A DNA stretch of 64,000 bases, from NCBI GenBank assembly GCA_017590115.1, contig JAGGNK010008781.1, forward strand, positions 5,869,371 to 5,933,370. The letters are read 5' to 3'. The notes beneath the pieces were generated by a model. That model was not told the DNA's origin and searched no databases. It was given only the letters and a program-made list of their open reading frames with translations. The DNA is from Montifringilla adamsi (Eukaryota; Chordata; Aves; Passeriformes; Passeridae). A program made the translations under genes and the position numbers. The stretch's first letter is position 1; each line of letters starts with the position of its first letter. Positions 10,878 through 24,589 of this stretch are shown here, piece by piece.

Positions 10878-13800
10878 AATTCCTTCCCCAATGGGATTTT
10901 GGGGTCCAGAGAAGGGAGAGGACAAGACCCCTTCATTTCATGGAAAGAAAAACTGTTATCAGATAGCCAACAAGACACTGAACAGTGCCATGATGGACAC
11001 AGTTTGGTATGCTAGAGGAAAACTCTTTAGTCTTTGGGGAATTTATTGTCACAAGCCAGCTGCTTATACTGGATTAGAAAGGGAATTAGAAAATACACAA
11101 CCCAATTAAAAAGTAATGTTTGTTTGTTTGCTTCCTGCAGTTCTTTTGCTCTTTCATACTAATTCCTTCTCTTTTTCATTTTTTTACTGAATTCAATATT
11201 AATATTGATATTCACAAATAAATCCCAAGATTCATGTCTTTTTAAAATGCCTCTAGCATTTTTTTCCCACCATGGCCTGATCCTGCAGCTGTGAACGGAG
11301 CTGCTGCAGCTTCCAGCAGCTCAGGATACAGCCCCAGGCACGGCTCCAGTGGGAGATGACCTCAGAACACAGTGACCTTTCCAGAACATCAGACCAAAAT
11401 GAAAAGGTGCCCCGGCCTTTCAAGCAAGGACACTGAAAGGAATCAATATCACTTTGCACAGATTTACAGCAAAGCTGAAGGAGGGAACCTGCTGAAGGCA
11501 AGGCAGAAGGGGAATTTTTCTCTGTGTGTTTTTCTGTTGGCTAAAGTTGGAAATGGAGCTGGCATGTAACAAATGCTGGTAGTTAACTCTGCTACCCTCT
11601 GGAATGGTCCATTAAAATAACAAGGACAACAACAGATGATATTTCAAAGTAGCACTGAAATTCCAGCAAGCAAACTGTAGGACTGACTGTAAATACCTGC
11701 ACAGACTTTAAAAAATACCCATCTCAGATTTACCAGATTTGAGGGTAAATTCCCATTTTCCATCAAAGTACAGCAAAATCAAATTACACAACTCCTTAGA
11801 CCTATGAATTCTCTGTTGCTTTTAAAAGTAAAAAGGTTTTCAAAAGTTCTTCCTTGTTGAAAAGAAGAAAGAAATCCAGTAATTTATTAGGTTCCTTTAA
11901 AACCTGTGAAAAAAATTTCAGCTAGAAAGCTTGTAGCAGTCTACTTATTTTTACTTTCATGAAAGAACTCACATGATTAGAAAAGAAACACAAACGTTCC
12001 GTACTGAGTTGAAAGAAAAACTTCAAATAAGAAAAGAAGAAATAGGAAAAAAAACCCCCTCCAAAATGATGGTATAGAAAATTCCATTAGTCTTCAGATG
12101 AATAAGATGATAATATTCAGATGATATTTGATCAGATGATAATATTTGCATCCCATTGTCACAACTGACATTTTGAATGGTTCCAATCCTGATAACTTCT
12201 TGATTTGGGAAGTTTATACAGACCAAGGAATCATTCAACACTCACATATTTGCAAGTCCTATTTTTTTTCCCATTTTTTGTGCCATTTCTGCGTCCCCAG
12301 CTGGGCCACCTGGCTGCAAAGGGGCTCTGCTGCAGCCCTGCAGCACCCTCAGCTGCACTCTGGTGAGCTCAGCAGGGCAAGGCATTTGAATTTTAAATTG
12401 CAGAGTTCCCTCCATCTTTCAAGTTATTCTTGTTTAATGCCCAAAGCCAGGAAAGTCAATTGAAACTTAATTCTCTTCTTCTTTGATTTATAGCATCTGT
12501 GGATTAAGAAGCTGATTTGGGACAGATTCAATTGTTTCCTCACTGAAAAAAAAAACTCAAAAACATAAGAGCTTTTCAAAAGGTTTGCACCTTGAATAAT
12601 GGTTCTGTGTGTTTTATTGTATTGCACCACTATATTTTATTAGAAAGCATTATTCAACCCTTATTTCCTGGAATTTCACTATGGCCCATTAATGTGTTGT
12701 CAGAACATGGGAGTGACTGAACAGAACTCTGTGCTCAAGACAAGGGGCTTGCCTGACCTGGGATGGCATCCACTGAGAAACAGACCTCAGACACCACAAA
12801 ATGGGCCACATCAATTCACTGCAACTCTTAGCAGGATTTTTTTTTCAAATAAACTTTTAAAGAATGACTTTGTTTCAAAATTTTCACATCTTTCCACACT
12901 TTCAAGTTCTAAATTTCTAAATGATGCCCTGACATGAAGTGGGCCAATTCTGACTCTGAAGAATTTTCACTTTTATATACATATATGGATTTTACTATAT
13001 ATTTTAGTGAAAAAGCTTCAATAATTCATTTTGGTCTGGATATTTCTCTTTACCAATATTTTGATTTAGTCCACAAAGGAACAAACAAACCAATTATTTG
13101 TATATCTCCAGTCTCCTTAGTAAAGCCTTCCCTTTTCAAGTTTATAGGAGACAGCATGCTTCAAAACAACCCACTCTGATCTAGGGCTTAGAGAAAAAGA
13201 TGTTTAGTTCATATAAATCAATATACCCTCAGTGAGGAACATGAAACTGTGCTTTCATGCCAGGCCAGCATCCTACCTGGTTGTACTATCTCAATTCAGA
13301 ATAACTTTTTGTTTGAAAAAGTATGTGTTTCATCACTCACAAATATTCAGTTAAAAAATAATAATTAGAGAAAACATGAATGCTGTATTTCCCTAAAATA
13401 TGAGCACTGAAATGCACAAAGTATTGGAAGATAGGGACGTGCTGTACAAAAAATAGGACCCCTTGACAAAAGAGGAATGCTTTGAAAAGATAAAGGGAAG
13501 ATCAATATGTTCCATCTTCATAGGCTCTCATCTTGTATTCTCCTGCAGTCTCAAGCAGAGCCTACTTTTGTCTGTAGTCTAACAAAGAGTATTGGTGTTA
13601 TGAAAGGTACAGTGACTCCTTCTTTATGCTCCCTGATAACTCGTCATTTACAATCAGTCTGAGATTCAAAACAGCTTTTTCTCCACCTGCCTGGCTGCCC
13701 TGGCAGAGCAGCCCAAGTTCCCTGCGAGGCTGCTCCTTTTGGCTGATCCCTCCCTGCAGAGCCTGGCTCGCTTCCCTGCCAACAATGGCCACAGCAGAAA

Positions 13801-14066
13801 GCTGGGGAAAAATAAATCTGTTTATCTGATGCACCAGGGACTGCCATACCTGACAGCTGTGTTACACACTGAATGAAAAACACACCTCAAAAATACCTTC
13901 CCCGCAGGTGAGGATGTGGCAAACCCATCCCCACTGACCAGAGCTGCAAAATCAGGTGCTGGGGTGCTGCCACATCAGCCCCAAGGATGTGCTTTGCCAC
14001 AAGCAGCTGAAAGCTGAGGCACCCACAGACATTTACCTAAGCAGCCAACTTTGCATTTCTCCTGAA
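10878..14066. other. Intergenic, no gene seen
   Basis: AT-rich DNA with small open frames that have no recognisable products. It contains a 14-bp perfect palindrome CAATATTAATATTG at 11194-11207 and a pair of AGATGATAATATT repeats at 12105-12117 and 12134-12146. Nothing else stands out. Confidence 0.55.
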
Positions 14067-14185
14067 AGTCCTGCCAGGCAAATAAAAAACAGCCCTCTCA
14101 ACAGGTAAATATAAACTAGCCCTCTCAGCAAATAAATATAAACCAGCTCTCTCAAGAGGTAAATATAAAACAGCCCCTCAAGAGC
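14067..14185. repeat. 27-bp minisatellite, about 3.5 copies plus a degenerate copy
   Basis: Units begin AGCCCTCTCA and end GTAAATATAAAC; they start at 14091, 14118, 14145 and 14172 (partial). A degenerate unit precedes them from 14067. Units differ by a few substitutions. Because 27 is a multiple of three, the array stays open on the minus strand and yields a repeated 9-residue peptide, which I regard as a by-product, not a gene. Confidence 0.88.
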
Positions 14186-17100
14186 AACCCCCAGCTGCAC
14201 AGCAATTACAGAACAAAGCTTGTTCTGAGAGAAGTACCTGGGTGTCACAACAATCACTTCTACAGAGAGACACCACTTTCTTCCCTTTTCACCTAATGAT
14301 CTGTATTTAAGCTGTGCCTGTTCACAAGGAGTCAAACAGGATGGAAAAGGAAGTACAAAATCACACTCGCCTCTTCCACAATAACTTAAAATATCTTCCC
14401 TGGAAACGCAGAGTCCCTGTGATGTTCCTTGGTGTCTCAGCCAAGAAAACTTTGTAAAGTCCTGAGTCGTGAGGTACACTGTGACTCTGTTATTTTTGCT
14501 TGTATTTATAGCAAGGTTTTCCTCTCCAGTTAAATAGCATTGGTATTCAGCACTATTTTGAGAATTTCTGGAGGAGTTGGGGGGAGGAGGAAGGCACAGG
14601 GGATGGTGGGTGGTCTGTCTGGGAAGCAACATCCCTCCATTAACTCATGGCAAGGCAACTTGTTGGACCACCTACGTGAGTTGTCACTTTCTGTCTCCAC
14701 AGACAATTCACTCAAGAAAAATGAATTCTCTTCAAACCCAGATTGATTGATTTCTTTCTTTCTCATGTGTCACCATTCTGGCCCATCACAATTACATCAG
14801 GAGCAGACTGGTTAGCTCAGAACATTCTACAGCTATTGCACAAAATAAAGAGTGGGGTGTTAGAGGGCGCAATGAACTCATGCAAACACAATGTTTGTCC
14901 ATCAGAGCAGCTACAGGAGCCCAGAGCTGGAGGCAGTGGAATGTCCTTGTTTCATTTCTGAACCCCAGAATTCATCATTGTAACATCAGGGATTGCAGGG
15001 AATCAGAAAATCCTTTTCCATGCTGGCTCTGATCATAAAACCCCAGCACTATGCACTCATGCAGAAGCCCATCAAAGTATAAGATGGGCTTTTCTCATCT
15101 GAAAAAATCAGTCAGGACCTTCACCTGCTTGCTGCCCACCTGTCCCACCTGAGGAGAGCAGGGTGCCCACCCCATGCAGAGGGCAGCCCTTGAGCCTGGG
15201 CAGCACGAGGAGAATTGCACTGCTTCCTTAGCAGAGGCTGGAAATCAGACACTTGCTTTATCCTGACATAATTGCATTCATTACTTGTGCTACAGCAGAT
15301 AAGGAAGTAGCCAGCAGGACAACAGAGTAAATGATGCCCACAACCAGCCCGCAACTTCCAAACAAACAAAAGCACCTTCTTTAGAAACTCAGAACTCTGC
15401 TAGTTGAAAGCCTGAGTTCTTGATAAGGAGCCAGATGCATCCTTGGAAGAAATGCTAAAAAGGCAAAATCCTTTTGCTGCAGACAAAGAAAGGCTCTGAG
15501 GACTGAAACCCATTTCTTATCTTCCAGAGAACTGTTTTGTCTGGATGCTATTAGCACAGCATTCCTCTGATCATTTGTAAATGTCATTTACAAACTCTGG
15601 CACAATTGTTCTTTGCAGAATAGATTACAGGGTCCAGCCTTCCTCCTTTCTGAGCCCATGCTCTTTGTTTAATAAGGATGCTGATATTGTGTTTTTCAGT
15701 TCATGCCCCAGTGCCCACGACCCAGTGTAACAAACACTGCTGAATGTGTGATGTGGGACACCCAGAGCATCCCACTCCCAGTTTGAAAACTTGCACTCCT
15801 CTTCTCCTAGAGCTTCCCTTGAAGTCACCACTGATCCTGGATCAGAGAAGTGGCTGAGCCACAGGGAAGCAGCTGCAGGAATTCCCTGTGCTCACTAGTC
15901 TCATGCACACAGGGATTTCTGGCCCTTTTCAGGGCTGTCTTCACATCTGGGTTGATCCCTGACCTCACACCTCCTAGTGTAACATGAATTTGCAGGATTT
16001 TTGATAGTTGTTTTGGTTTTGCCAAGAATATCACAAATAACAACTGCTGTTTACACAGACCAGATTGTCATTTGTGTTGTCTCCTCAGAGGTACTGAGGC
16101 AGACAGAAAGGGAAGTTTTGATTTTGATCCTGTGCTAAGAATTGCACATTTCTTGACCCAAATCCTGCCTGCAGAAAGATCTGAAATTCATGACAGTAGT
16201 GTCCATTAAAGAGGTATTTGACATGCCTCATCTCCATTCCCACTTAAACAAAACAGGGCCCAGCTACCACACCATAGCATCTGATCAGCAAAACTATGAG
16301 AAAACAACAAGGGCAGACATGGCAAATAAAGCTCTTGGGATGGCACACCCCAGACAGAATTCTGTTCTGGATATAATTGCTGCATGCAAGCAATCTAGGA
16401 ATATAAAATACAAGTAGTGGATGCTTCACCAGCCATTCATATGGGGGCTGTATCTGCTTGCTTAATTTTAAAATTCCAGTTATCAAATAAACATGCTGAA
16501 CTCTGGGCCACAAGAAGCAGATGCTGTATGTTTACTTCTACTTTGAGTTGTAAGTTGTGCTTTTTTCTTGGTATTTTAGTGACAATGGCCAACTCTGAAA
16601 GGCACTGTCTGTTTATTAATTTCAAAGGAAGAAAGAGAACTCTCTGTTGAATTAATTAATTTCCTTCATTTCATGCAAGGCTTCAACTTCACAGTTTGTG
16701 ATCAAAGAAAGGACATCTAAAATAATGTTAAATATGGTTTAGGTTTTACAATGTGCTATCTGCTAGTTTGGTTTCCGCTTCTCTAACAAATCTCTTGCAA
16801 ACACATCATGCAAGGGCTCTGCAAAACACCACGCAGGAATGACAGAGCGAGGGCACTGGAACCAATGCTGAAACCAAACAAAAGCCATTTACTGCCTTAT
16901 GATTGCCAGTTCAGAGCTGAAACAGCATAACACCTCCTAAAATCTACCCTCCCCAACCTCCTGAAAACCATCAATGAACAAACACCTTCAGCAAGGGGAC
17001 TGGTACCATTTTTCTAGAGGGATCCAAAGTCAGATGATTCCCAAATGCTGCCAGGTACCAGATCCCATTCTGGTGACCTCTGGGTTTCTCTTGGGGCTGC

Positions 17101-20100
17101 AGGGAGCAGGTCCCAGCCAGAAGGGAGTTTGCTCCCTCAGCACACTCCAAAGGTGTGGAGCTGGTGAAACTCCAGCACTAGAGACTCCACTGATTCCAGC
17201 CCAACGCAGAGAATTATGTCATGTTTGCCAAAATATTAACGTGTGTTATGCTCCAGCGTTAACTAAAAACATTTCTTAATCCATCGGCTAATCCAAACAA
17301 ACAAATTAGTATAATTGGAGAGTTGTGCTTGCAAATACAAAGCACAAAGAGAGGGAACACGAATTGTCTTGTTGTCATTCCTCTCAGGCAGCATGTGCAG
17401 CTAGTTCTGCTCCTTGCAGTCTGAGCATACTGCTATAATTGATGGCAACATTTATCATAACAGCAGCGCAAAAGCATCAATTGCTTGACGAATTTATTTA
17501 CTCCTGCTCAGAAGTGAAGCTATGATTGGACCACTTTATAAACATCAAACTGCTCTAGACCCGGTCTGTTGTTGTTGATTGCACAAGGGGAAAAGAGGGG
17601 GAAGAAAAAAGAATTAAAAACAAGGCAAAAAATCCTTGATTGGGAGGCTGTAGGTTCAATCAAAAGACAAATGTCCTTCATTAGAGGAAAACAACCATTA
17701 CTTTATCTAATTTAAAAAAAAAAAAAATGACTCTTGCATCCATGATCAACAGCTGCAGCATGCTCTGCTGCAGAGTTTAGTTCTTTCTCTGGCAGGTTTT
17801 TTCTCCCCAGCCCACAGTGCTCCTGGAGGCAGAGAGCTGTACAGAAAGCACCAACCTTCCAAACTAACATGACAAGGACACTGGGCTTAGCAAGGCAAAG
17901 CCAGGAACCACACCACATTCCTATTTTGCCATCTCTTGTCTTCCACAGAGAAATATCGGGCCATGTTCTCTTTGCCCTGACACAACACAGCCATCTGAAC
18001 CTATACAAAACTCTGCTACTTTTCCTGGGTGGATTCTGCACTTTTTGTCCCCAGATGAAAGTAAATCCAACAGGAAATAGGTCCAATGGCTCTACATTTG
18101 CTAGGTTTCCAGACTGTATCTCTAAAAGGGTTGAAAACATTGCTTGAGATGGAATGGTCTGCCACACTCAGTCTGCACACCAATTAAATATTGTGGTTTT
18201 TCAAATAATAGTTTTTAAAAATTTTCCTTTTTCCCTGGTTGGCTCCTTTGACTCCCCTCTGAGAGGCACAGAGGACAGCAGTATCTGGAGATTAATTTCA
18301 AACATCCAGTTGCTGTTTGGAGCAGTCTCTATCCAGTCTAGAGCAGAGCCAGCAGCATCATCACAGGATGATTCACAGACAGGGAAACAACACGAATTCC
18401 ATTACAGGCTTCTGCAGGGTAAAGAGTTCACCCTTAATGAGATCTTAATGTCTTATAACTCACTAGATAAAATTTAGTTTATGATATTATGCTAAGACAC
18501 CAAAATGTAGTCAGCCCTGATACAGTCAGGCTCTAAAGTCCGTAATTAAGACTCAATGCTTCAAACTGCTGAGAGACTCATATCTGATTGAGGGTAGATT
18601 TTTTTTCTTTAAAATAATAGGTTCTGTGCTCAATGGTGTCAACTTTCACAGCACTGGGACAAGGAATTCCAAACATGCCTTGCAACCAATAAATTTAAAA
18701 GGACACAGAGGTACACCCCAAGGGGAACAGTGGTGAGCTGCTCTCCAGAGGATGTGCAAGCTAGCAGGGGTGAACCTTGTGTAGGGCAGAGACCAATGTG
18801 CTCCACAAGCACTGCAGCAACTGCCAGCTGCTGTGTCAGGCCCCAAGCAGAAATAAGTGGGATTTCAGAAGCATCTCAGGCCTCAAGAGCACAAAGGTCA
18901 CTCTATTTCTCTGTTGTTTGCATTCCTTAATGACTTGGGGAGCTTTATAAAATTCCTGCTGAAACCTTTTAAATTCCCTTCCTAATTATGCTGCATCTAG
19001 CTCTGAGGAGGCACACAAGGCACTTTGCTGGAGAGAGTGGTACAAGCACCATGCTCCCAGTAACAGCCTGGGAAGGAGAAAGGTAACAAGCACACTGCCT
19101 CCTGAGTGCCTGCAGGACCAACCTGGAATTAATCTAAAGATTATTTTTATGAGTGGGACTCGTGTTCCCTTTATGTTTTATGCAGCACTTCAAACTCCAG
19201 GTCAGTGTCACACAAAGAACAATAAGATAATCATAGTAATAAAATGCTAATCTAGCCCATTAACCTCTGCCTGGAAAATTGCAGCAGACCTGGCTTCCAA
19301 TAACAATGCAGGGAGGCCTGAGGAAAGGGCAGATTAGACAGATTCCGGCACAGGGAAATAACCCACCAAATCCTGCTGCAGTCAGTTGCTAATGTTATAC
19401 ACCCCATGGTAAATTGGATGACAGCAGCAAGAACTGCTGGTGGCACAGTTTCCATCCTGGCTGCTGAGCACAGGAATTGAGTAAGCCCAGGGCAGCCCAG
19501 CCAGGGAGAGGGGTGGCTATTAATGGCAAAGAAAAGCCTGCATAAGTAGGGGTAAGCAGTTTCCACCACACTCATCGCTGTTCAATGAAAGGCACAGCTG
19601 CACCTTTCTCTGAGTTATCAAAGATTATTTCAAAAGAGTACAGAATGGCATTTACAGCAAGATACATCCCACCCTCTCTTCTGTTACTCTGTTCTACAAA
19701 GCACTGGGATGTTTTTCTCTCCCTTTAGCAAAAGCCTCTGGGCCAAAATATTGCTCCCCACATGAGGTGGCTGCTCACAGGCAGCCTGGCCTGACCCAAG
19801 TCCTTCAGAGGCTGGGCTCCCTTTGCCAGAGAGACGGAGAGGAGACAGATTTCCAACAGCTGCAGATGGGACTTAGAGGAGAATTTAAAGTCTCAGACAA
19901 ATGCCTTGGTAGATGAACCAAGGCTGACTCTGCCTGCCCCTGCTAACAGGAGTCAGCCCAGGCCTGGCTCTGCCAGAGCAAACAAATGCTGTGGATGCAG
20001 GGACTGAGCACAGCATGAGAAAACCACAGAGCAGGTCCTGTGGTTCCCTTTTCAACATGAATCTCATGGTTACTTCAAAAACCCTGTGAAGGAAGGCAAA

Positions 20101-23090
20101 GGAACCCTCCACTGGCTTTCAAAATTCAAGAGGCTTTCAACTGCCAGGAACAAATATCTATCAAAGACAATTATTTTTGCTTTTAGTATAAGTAGCTCCT
20201 TAAAAAATAAAACCATAACAGCACGTGGCAGCTGAGGACTTTGCTTCCCCCATACTAACAGCACCTCTGCTGTCATCTTTGCTTTCCTTCCCTTTTGCAT
20301 GACAGAATGTTCAATGACAGAACAAAAAGACAATGGCATTTCCATGCGGTTACTGCTCTTTTCACTGAATACAAAGGAAAGAGTTCCTCTGGGTTACACC
20401 TTGGAAGTCTGAGCAGCTCTTCAGCCCCAAAGGCAGCAGAGGGGAGCTGAGGGGTCTGGAGCTGGATGTGCAGAGGGCTGGTCAGCTCAGCACAGAGCTC
20501 GGGAGGCAGGTGGCTGCTGTGAGAGGAGCAGCACAGATCAGCCTGGCTGCACTGGCTGGCACTGCTCACAGCCGTGTCAGGACAGGCACCAGGGCCCATC
20601 ACCAGTGCTGCTCTGAGCTGTTCTGTCTCACATGCACACACCCTCTCACAGAAGAGAAAACCCCATCCACCATGGTTTGCAAAATGTCCTCAGCACCATC
20701 AGAATGAATCCTTCCTTGCTTTCCAAATATACTTTTGAGGGATACTTTATCATAGCTTTAATAGGGTTTTTTAAATCATTAATATTGTTTATAACTATTA
20801 ATACTCTTTCTACATTATTTAACTATTTCACAAGTTGCAAAAACCCAGCCAATTACCAGGCATTTCTCTGCAAATTATTAATAACCTCTCAGGTATGTCC
20901 TGGTCCCCAGCAAGATTATATGCAAGCAACAGTGGGATGTACAGCTCAGAGCAACACCAGGAGCACACAGTCAGAGGCAGGAACAAGGCACAGAGCTGCC
21001 AGTCACACTTCCTTGGCCTGGGTCTGCTGAGCAAGACCTTCCCCCCTGCAGGAGATGGAGCTTTCCTGCAAAAGCACAGCACTATTGACCACATTAGAAG
21101 GGCATGAACAGTTTTGCTGTTTATTTTCCATTGTCTTTCTGCTCATTTCTTCTCTCTGCTGTCTTTCTGAATGATTTCATTCACTTTCTCCTACTTCACA
21201 CACCAGAAGGATCACTAAGAATCATTCACCCTCCAGCCTGGGGAGGAAGGGGGAGCAATGCTTGGAGGAGCTTTGAGCTGGTAAAGTCAGAGAGGAGGCT
21301 CAGCTCGGGTCCAGGATCCCCTGTGGCCATGGCAGCACTGATCCCTGGGGGATGAGCTCTCCCAGGTTTCTCTTGCCTTTCTGGGGAGCTCTGCATCTAC
21401 TCTGAACTCTGGCTGATGGAGCTGCACCACAGTGAGGAGTGACTTCAGAGCCAAGCTGAGGCTGCTGTGCACCACCTCTGCAGGCAACGTGAACGAGCAC
21501 CAACGCCAAGGCAGATTTATGCCAGCTGAGAAATCTGCTTTCTCCCCAGCCCATCTTGCAAGAATAAAGCATTTTCTTTCCTCAGTCATGAGACACTAGC
21601 AGGGTTTGCAGGGCTCTGTCTCCAGCTCCCTCCAGAGCCAGCCCTGCCTCCTGAGGCTGCAGCAGTCTCACATAGGATGTTTGGTCTTTTAATTCAATTC
21701 CCTTAAACCAACAGCACTGCTGAGGCTTTCCCCTTCCATTCTCATTAGCACACCAAATATGTTCTAGAATGAATTGCATAATTATATCAGCAAATCCATT
21801 TTCTCCTGCAATTTTTTTTTTCCAGTTTCCCAAACTGCAGGGCTTCTTTTTCCCTGCAGAACTCCCCAAAGAGATGCCACAAAGCAAAGCAATCATGCAA
21901 AAAGATTTATGACAGTCATTTGTATACATGAGAATGCTCACAGATATTCAAGTTCCCTCTTCTGTCTTCTCCTTTTATTTAGTGTGAAAGCACAAGCTGT
22001 TCCCAAGTCACATTTATACATTTTTCATAAATCAGATACAATACTCATATCATTTTAAAGATGGACATGAGGGGGGTTTGCGTGTTTTCCTGTTTTCAGC
22101 GTCCCAGCATGCCTCATGCTTTGCCTGAAGTTTTTAAAAAAGCATCAAATTTACCCAAAAGTGACACTCACCCCATCATTAACCATGACCTGGACTGAGC
22201 CTTTGCTCAGTGCAGGACTGGCACAAAGAGAGGGGCCTGGGGAAGGAATGGTGCTGCAGACACAGCTCCTGCCTCCCCATCCCTTGTCCGATCCTGCAGC
22301 TCTCAGCAGGTACAGGCTGCTCTCATGGAGCCACCTTCCAGGTTGTATTCCTGCTCAGGAAAAGCAGGACACAGAGCTGAGCAGTTACACCCCAAAAAGA
22401 GCATGACAGGAGTTCCTGCAGGGCTCCACCACAGCCTGGCTCTTCTTCAGCATTAAACCAGCAAGATCTGGTTATAGCACATGATTCATGAAAACTTATA
22501 GAGATTCCCGGAGCTGTTGTGGTCTTGGAGGACAAACACAGACATCTCCTCTAGGTTTTCCCCCATCTCAGTTTCCTATGTGCAAATGCCTGCCCTATTT
22601 TACAACACCACACAGCAAATGTAGAACGTTTGTTAGAAACAATTTCATCCTCAGGTTCTTCTCCTCAACCCATGTTGTTCTCCCTGAAAAAATAATGAAA
22701 GCTGAATAAATTAGGAAGCAATGTATATTTTTGCCCGAAAAACCCCAGCAGTATGCACACATCTCATCTTGCAATCTGCTGGAAGAACAAGCCAGGTCAC
22801 AGCTTGATTAGCCCATGTCTGTCTTGTGCTGTCCTTTGCTTTACTCTGTACAAGGTAAATGAAAAAAAAGCGCAAAATGAGAAAAGACAAGTTCAAGTTG
22901 GAACCCTGATGCCCTGGGTGGAGTTTGGGCTGCCCTGTGATGCAGGGAGAGTCCCAACATTTGCACAGGTTCCCTGAGTGCCACAAACCCAGAGGATGCC
23001 CATGGCTGCATGTCACAGATCACAACACAGAGCACTGGAAGCAGCAGGCACCTGCCTTGCTCTGCTTTGACAACTCTCCTGTGGCATTCA
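14186..23090. other. Intergenic, no gene seen
   Basis: Mixed AT-rich intergenic DNA with mildly GC-richer patches at about 15120-15360, 20400-20620 and 21240-21560. None has a coding signature I trust. The part 17280-17720 is repeat-poor with many homeodomain-like and CAAT motifs and is listed separately as a candidate regulatory element. An A-run lies at about 17713-17727. Confidence 0.5.
17280..17720. promoter_or_regulatory. Candidate conserved non-coding element
   Basis: An AT-rich, repeat-free block with closely packed short motifs: CAAATTAGTATAATTGG near 17301, ATAATTGATGGC near 17434, CATCAATTGCTTG near 17474, GATTGGACC near 17524 and TCAATCAAAAGAC near 17656. The texture resembles developmental enhancers. 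Conservation cannot be assessed from one sequence, so the call is inference. Confidence 0.25.
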
Positions 23091-23392
23091 TGTTCTCTGG
23101 AAAAATCCCTTCGCCCAGGATTTTTCTCCTGGGTAGCTGAGAAGCCTCAGAGAAAAGGAAAGAAATGGTTATCTCATTTGCTTCTCCTGTGTTGTGCTCA
23201 CATGTGGAATGTGTTTGGAGATTGTTTACCCACAGGAGATTGTTTCATTGGGATCTGGTGTGAGTTGTTTTCACTCTTTGGCCAATCAGTGCCAAGCTGT
23301 GTCATGGTATAATAAAGTAATAAATTAGCCTTCTGAGAACATAGAGTCAGATGTATCATTCCTGTCTTTGTCAGGGGTGCTCTGCAAATACA
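23091..23392 (+). mobile_element. Solo LTR of an endogenous retrovirus, internally shortened
   Basis: It starts TGTTCTCTGG and appears to end at ...GCAAATACA. It carries a CCAAT box (23282-23286), a polyadenylation signal AATAAA (23311-23316) and the stretch GAAATGGTTATCTCATTTGC, which I recall from an LTR family abundant in passerines. Between the CCAAT box and the poly(A) signal it looks shorter than typical copies, suggesting an internal deletion. I see no clear target-site duplication and no retroviral coding sequence next to it. Boundaries are good to perhaps 10-20 bases. Confidence 0.7.
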
Positions 23393-24141
23393 GTACTCTC
23401 CACTCTGATCACATCAACATCTAAAAACCAGGCAAATGGCAGAATCCAGGCCAGAATCCTCCCCTGCTTTGCATCCTTTCTGCACAGGCACACAGTCCCC
23501 TGAAGGGCTTGGCAGGGGGCACTCAAACCTCAGCACGTTGTCTGTCCTGGCAAGGAGCTCAGCTCATTACAGCACAAACTGGACACACAGCAGCACTGAG
23601 TGAGCTCCTGAGCAGAATGTCTGCCCTGTTACCCAGCTGAATGCTTCCTAGGTGTTACCACAAAATATCAGTCTCCTGTGTTCCTGGGAACGTGCAGCCT
23701 GGGGAGCTGAAGGCCAGGGAAGACTTCAGCCCTGCAGAAATATTTCAGTGCTCAGCACAGAACCTTCTCTTCCAGATGCTCTCTCAGGCCAGGATCTGTG
23801 TAACCAGAGCACACAGATCCATCTTTATTTGTGTTTATCACATGTTTTGTGCTACTTAAGGCAAGTGTCTTCTTGGCTGCAGCAGAATTGCCAGAATTAG
23901 GATTAGTTAGACAATATTTTTTTTCCCTTTCCTTGGGGAGAAGTTGAACAAAGAATTTTTCATTCTTGTCAACTGTACATTTGCAAAACACTGGCATCTA
24001 TTAGACACAGAAGCTAAAGAAGGTGACACTAAAAGCTGGGTAAAAAGAGAGTTTGGGCTGTTTTCTGTGAGTAAAAGACAAATAATTGCTAGACAAAAGC
24101 AGATACTTTCTGAAAACATTTCATTTAATTGGATATAAGCA

Positions 24142-24186
24142 GTTTGCCTGATGATGATGTTTGCCTAGTTATGATGTTTTCCTAAT
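24142..24186. repeat. 17-bp tandem repeat, about 2.6 copies
   Basis: Units start GTTTGCCT at 24142 and 24159, then GTTTTCCT at 24176, each followed by a variable ATGAT-rich half. Copies are imperfect. Confidence 0.75.
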
Positions 24187-24589
24187 ACACAGGATGCTGA
24201 AGCTCTGTTCAGAAAGGCTTTGAAATGACACTGAAAATGCCATTTCTGTACAAGAGCAGTATCAGAAAATATTCCATATTTTAGCAGTCCAGAGTATCAA
24301 GATCACTCAGCAGTGAAGGTGGTGAAAGGAAGAGGTTATAAAGTTATCAAAACAAGAGGAGAATATGTCCAGATTGGAGAGAACTGTGAACAGAAAGTCT
24401 CTTTATTTTTAAATGCTATGTTATTAAAAGCCTAGCATGACCAAATTATGCTGAAATTGTTGCTAAGTGTTGAAAGAATAAAGATGAATATGACAAGAAG
24501 AAGGGAAAAACAAATCACACATTATGAAAAAAACAGTTTCTAACTGACAGCAATTAAACCTGGGTATGAAGGTTAGTCTCCTGATGTGA

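Noticed and set aside
14033..14632. 199-codon minus-strand open frame with a repeated peptide at its end
   Set aside because: The repeated peptide comes from the 27-bp minisatellite, whose length keeps the frame open. The rest resembles no known protein.
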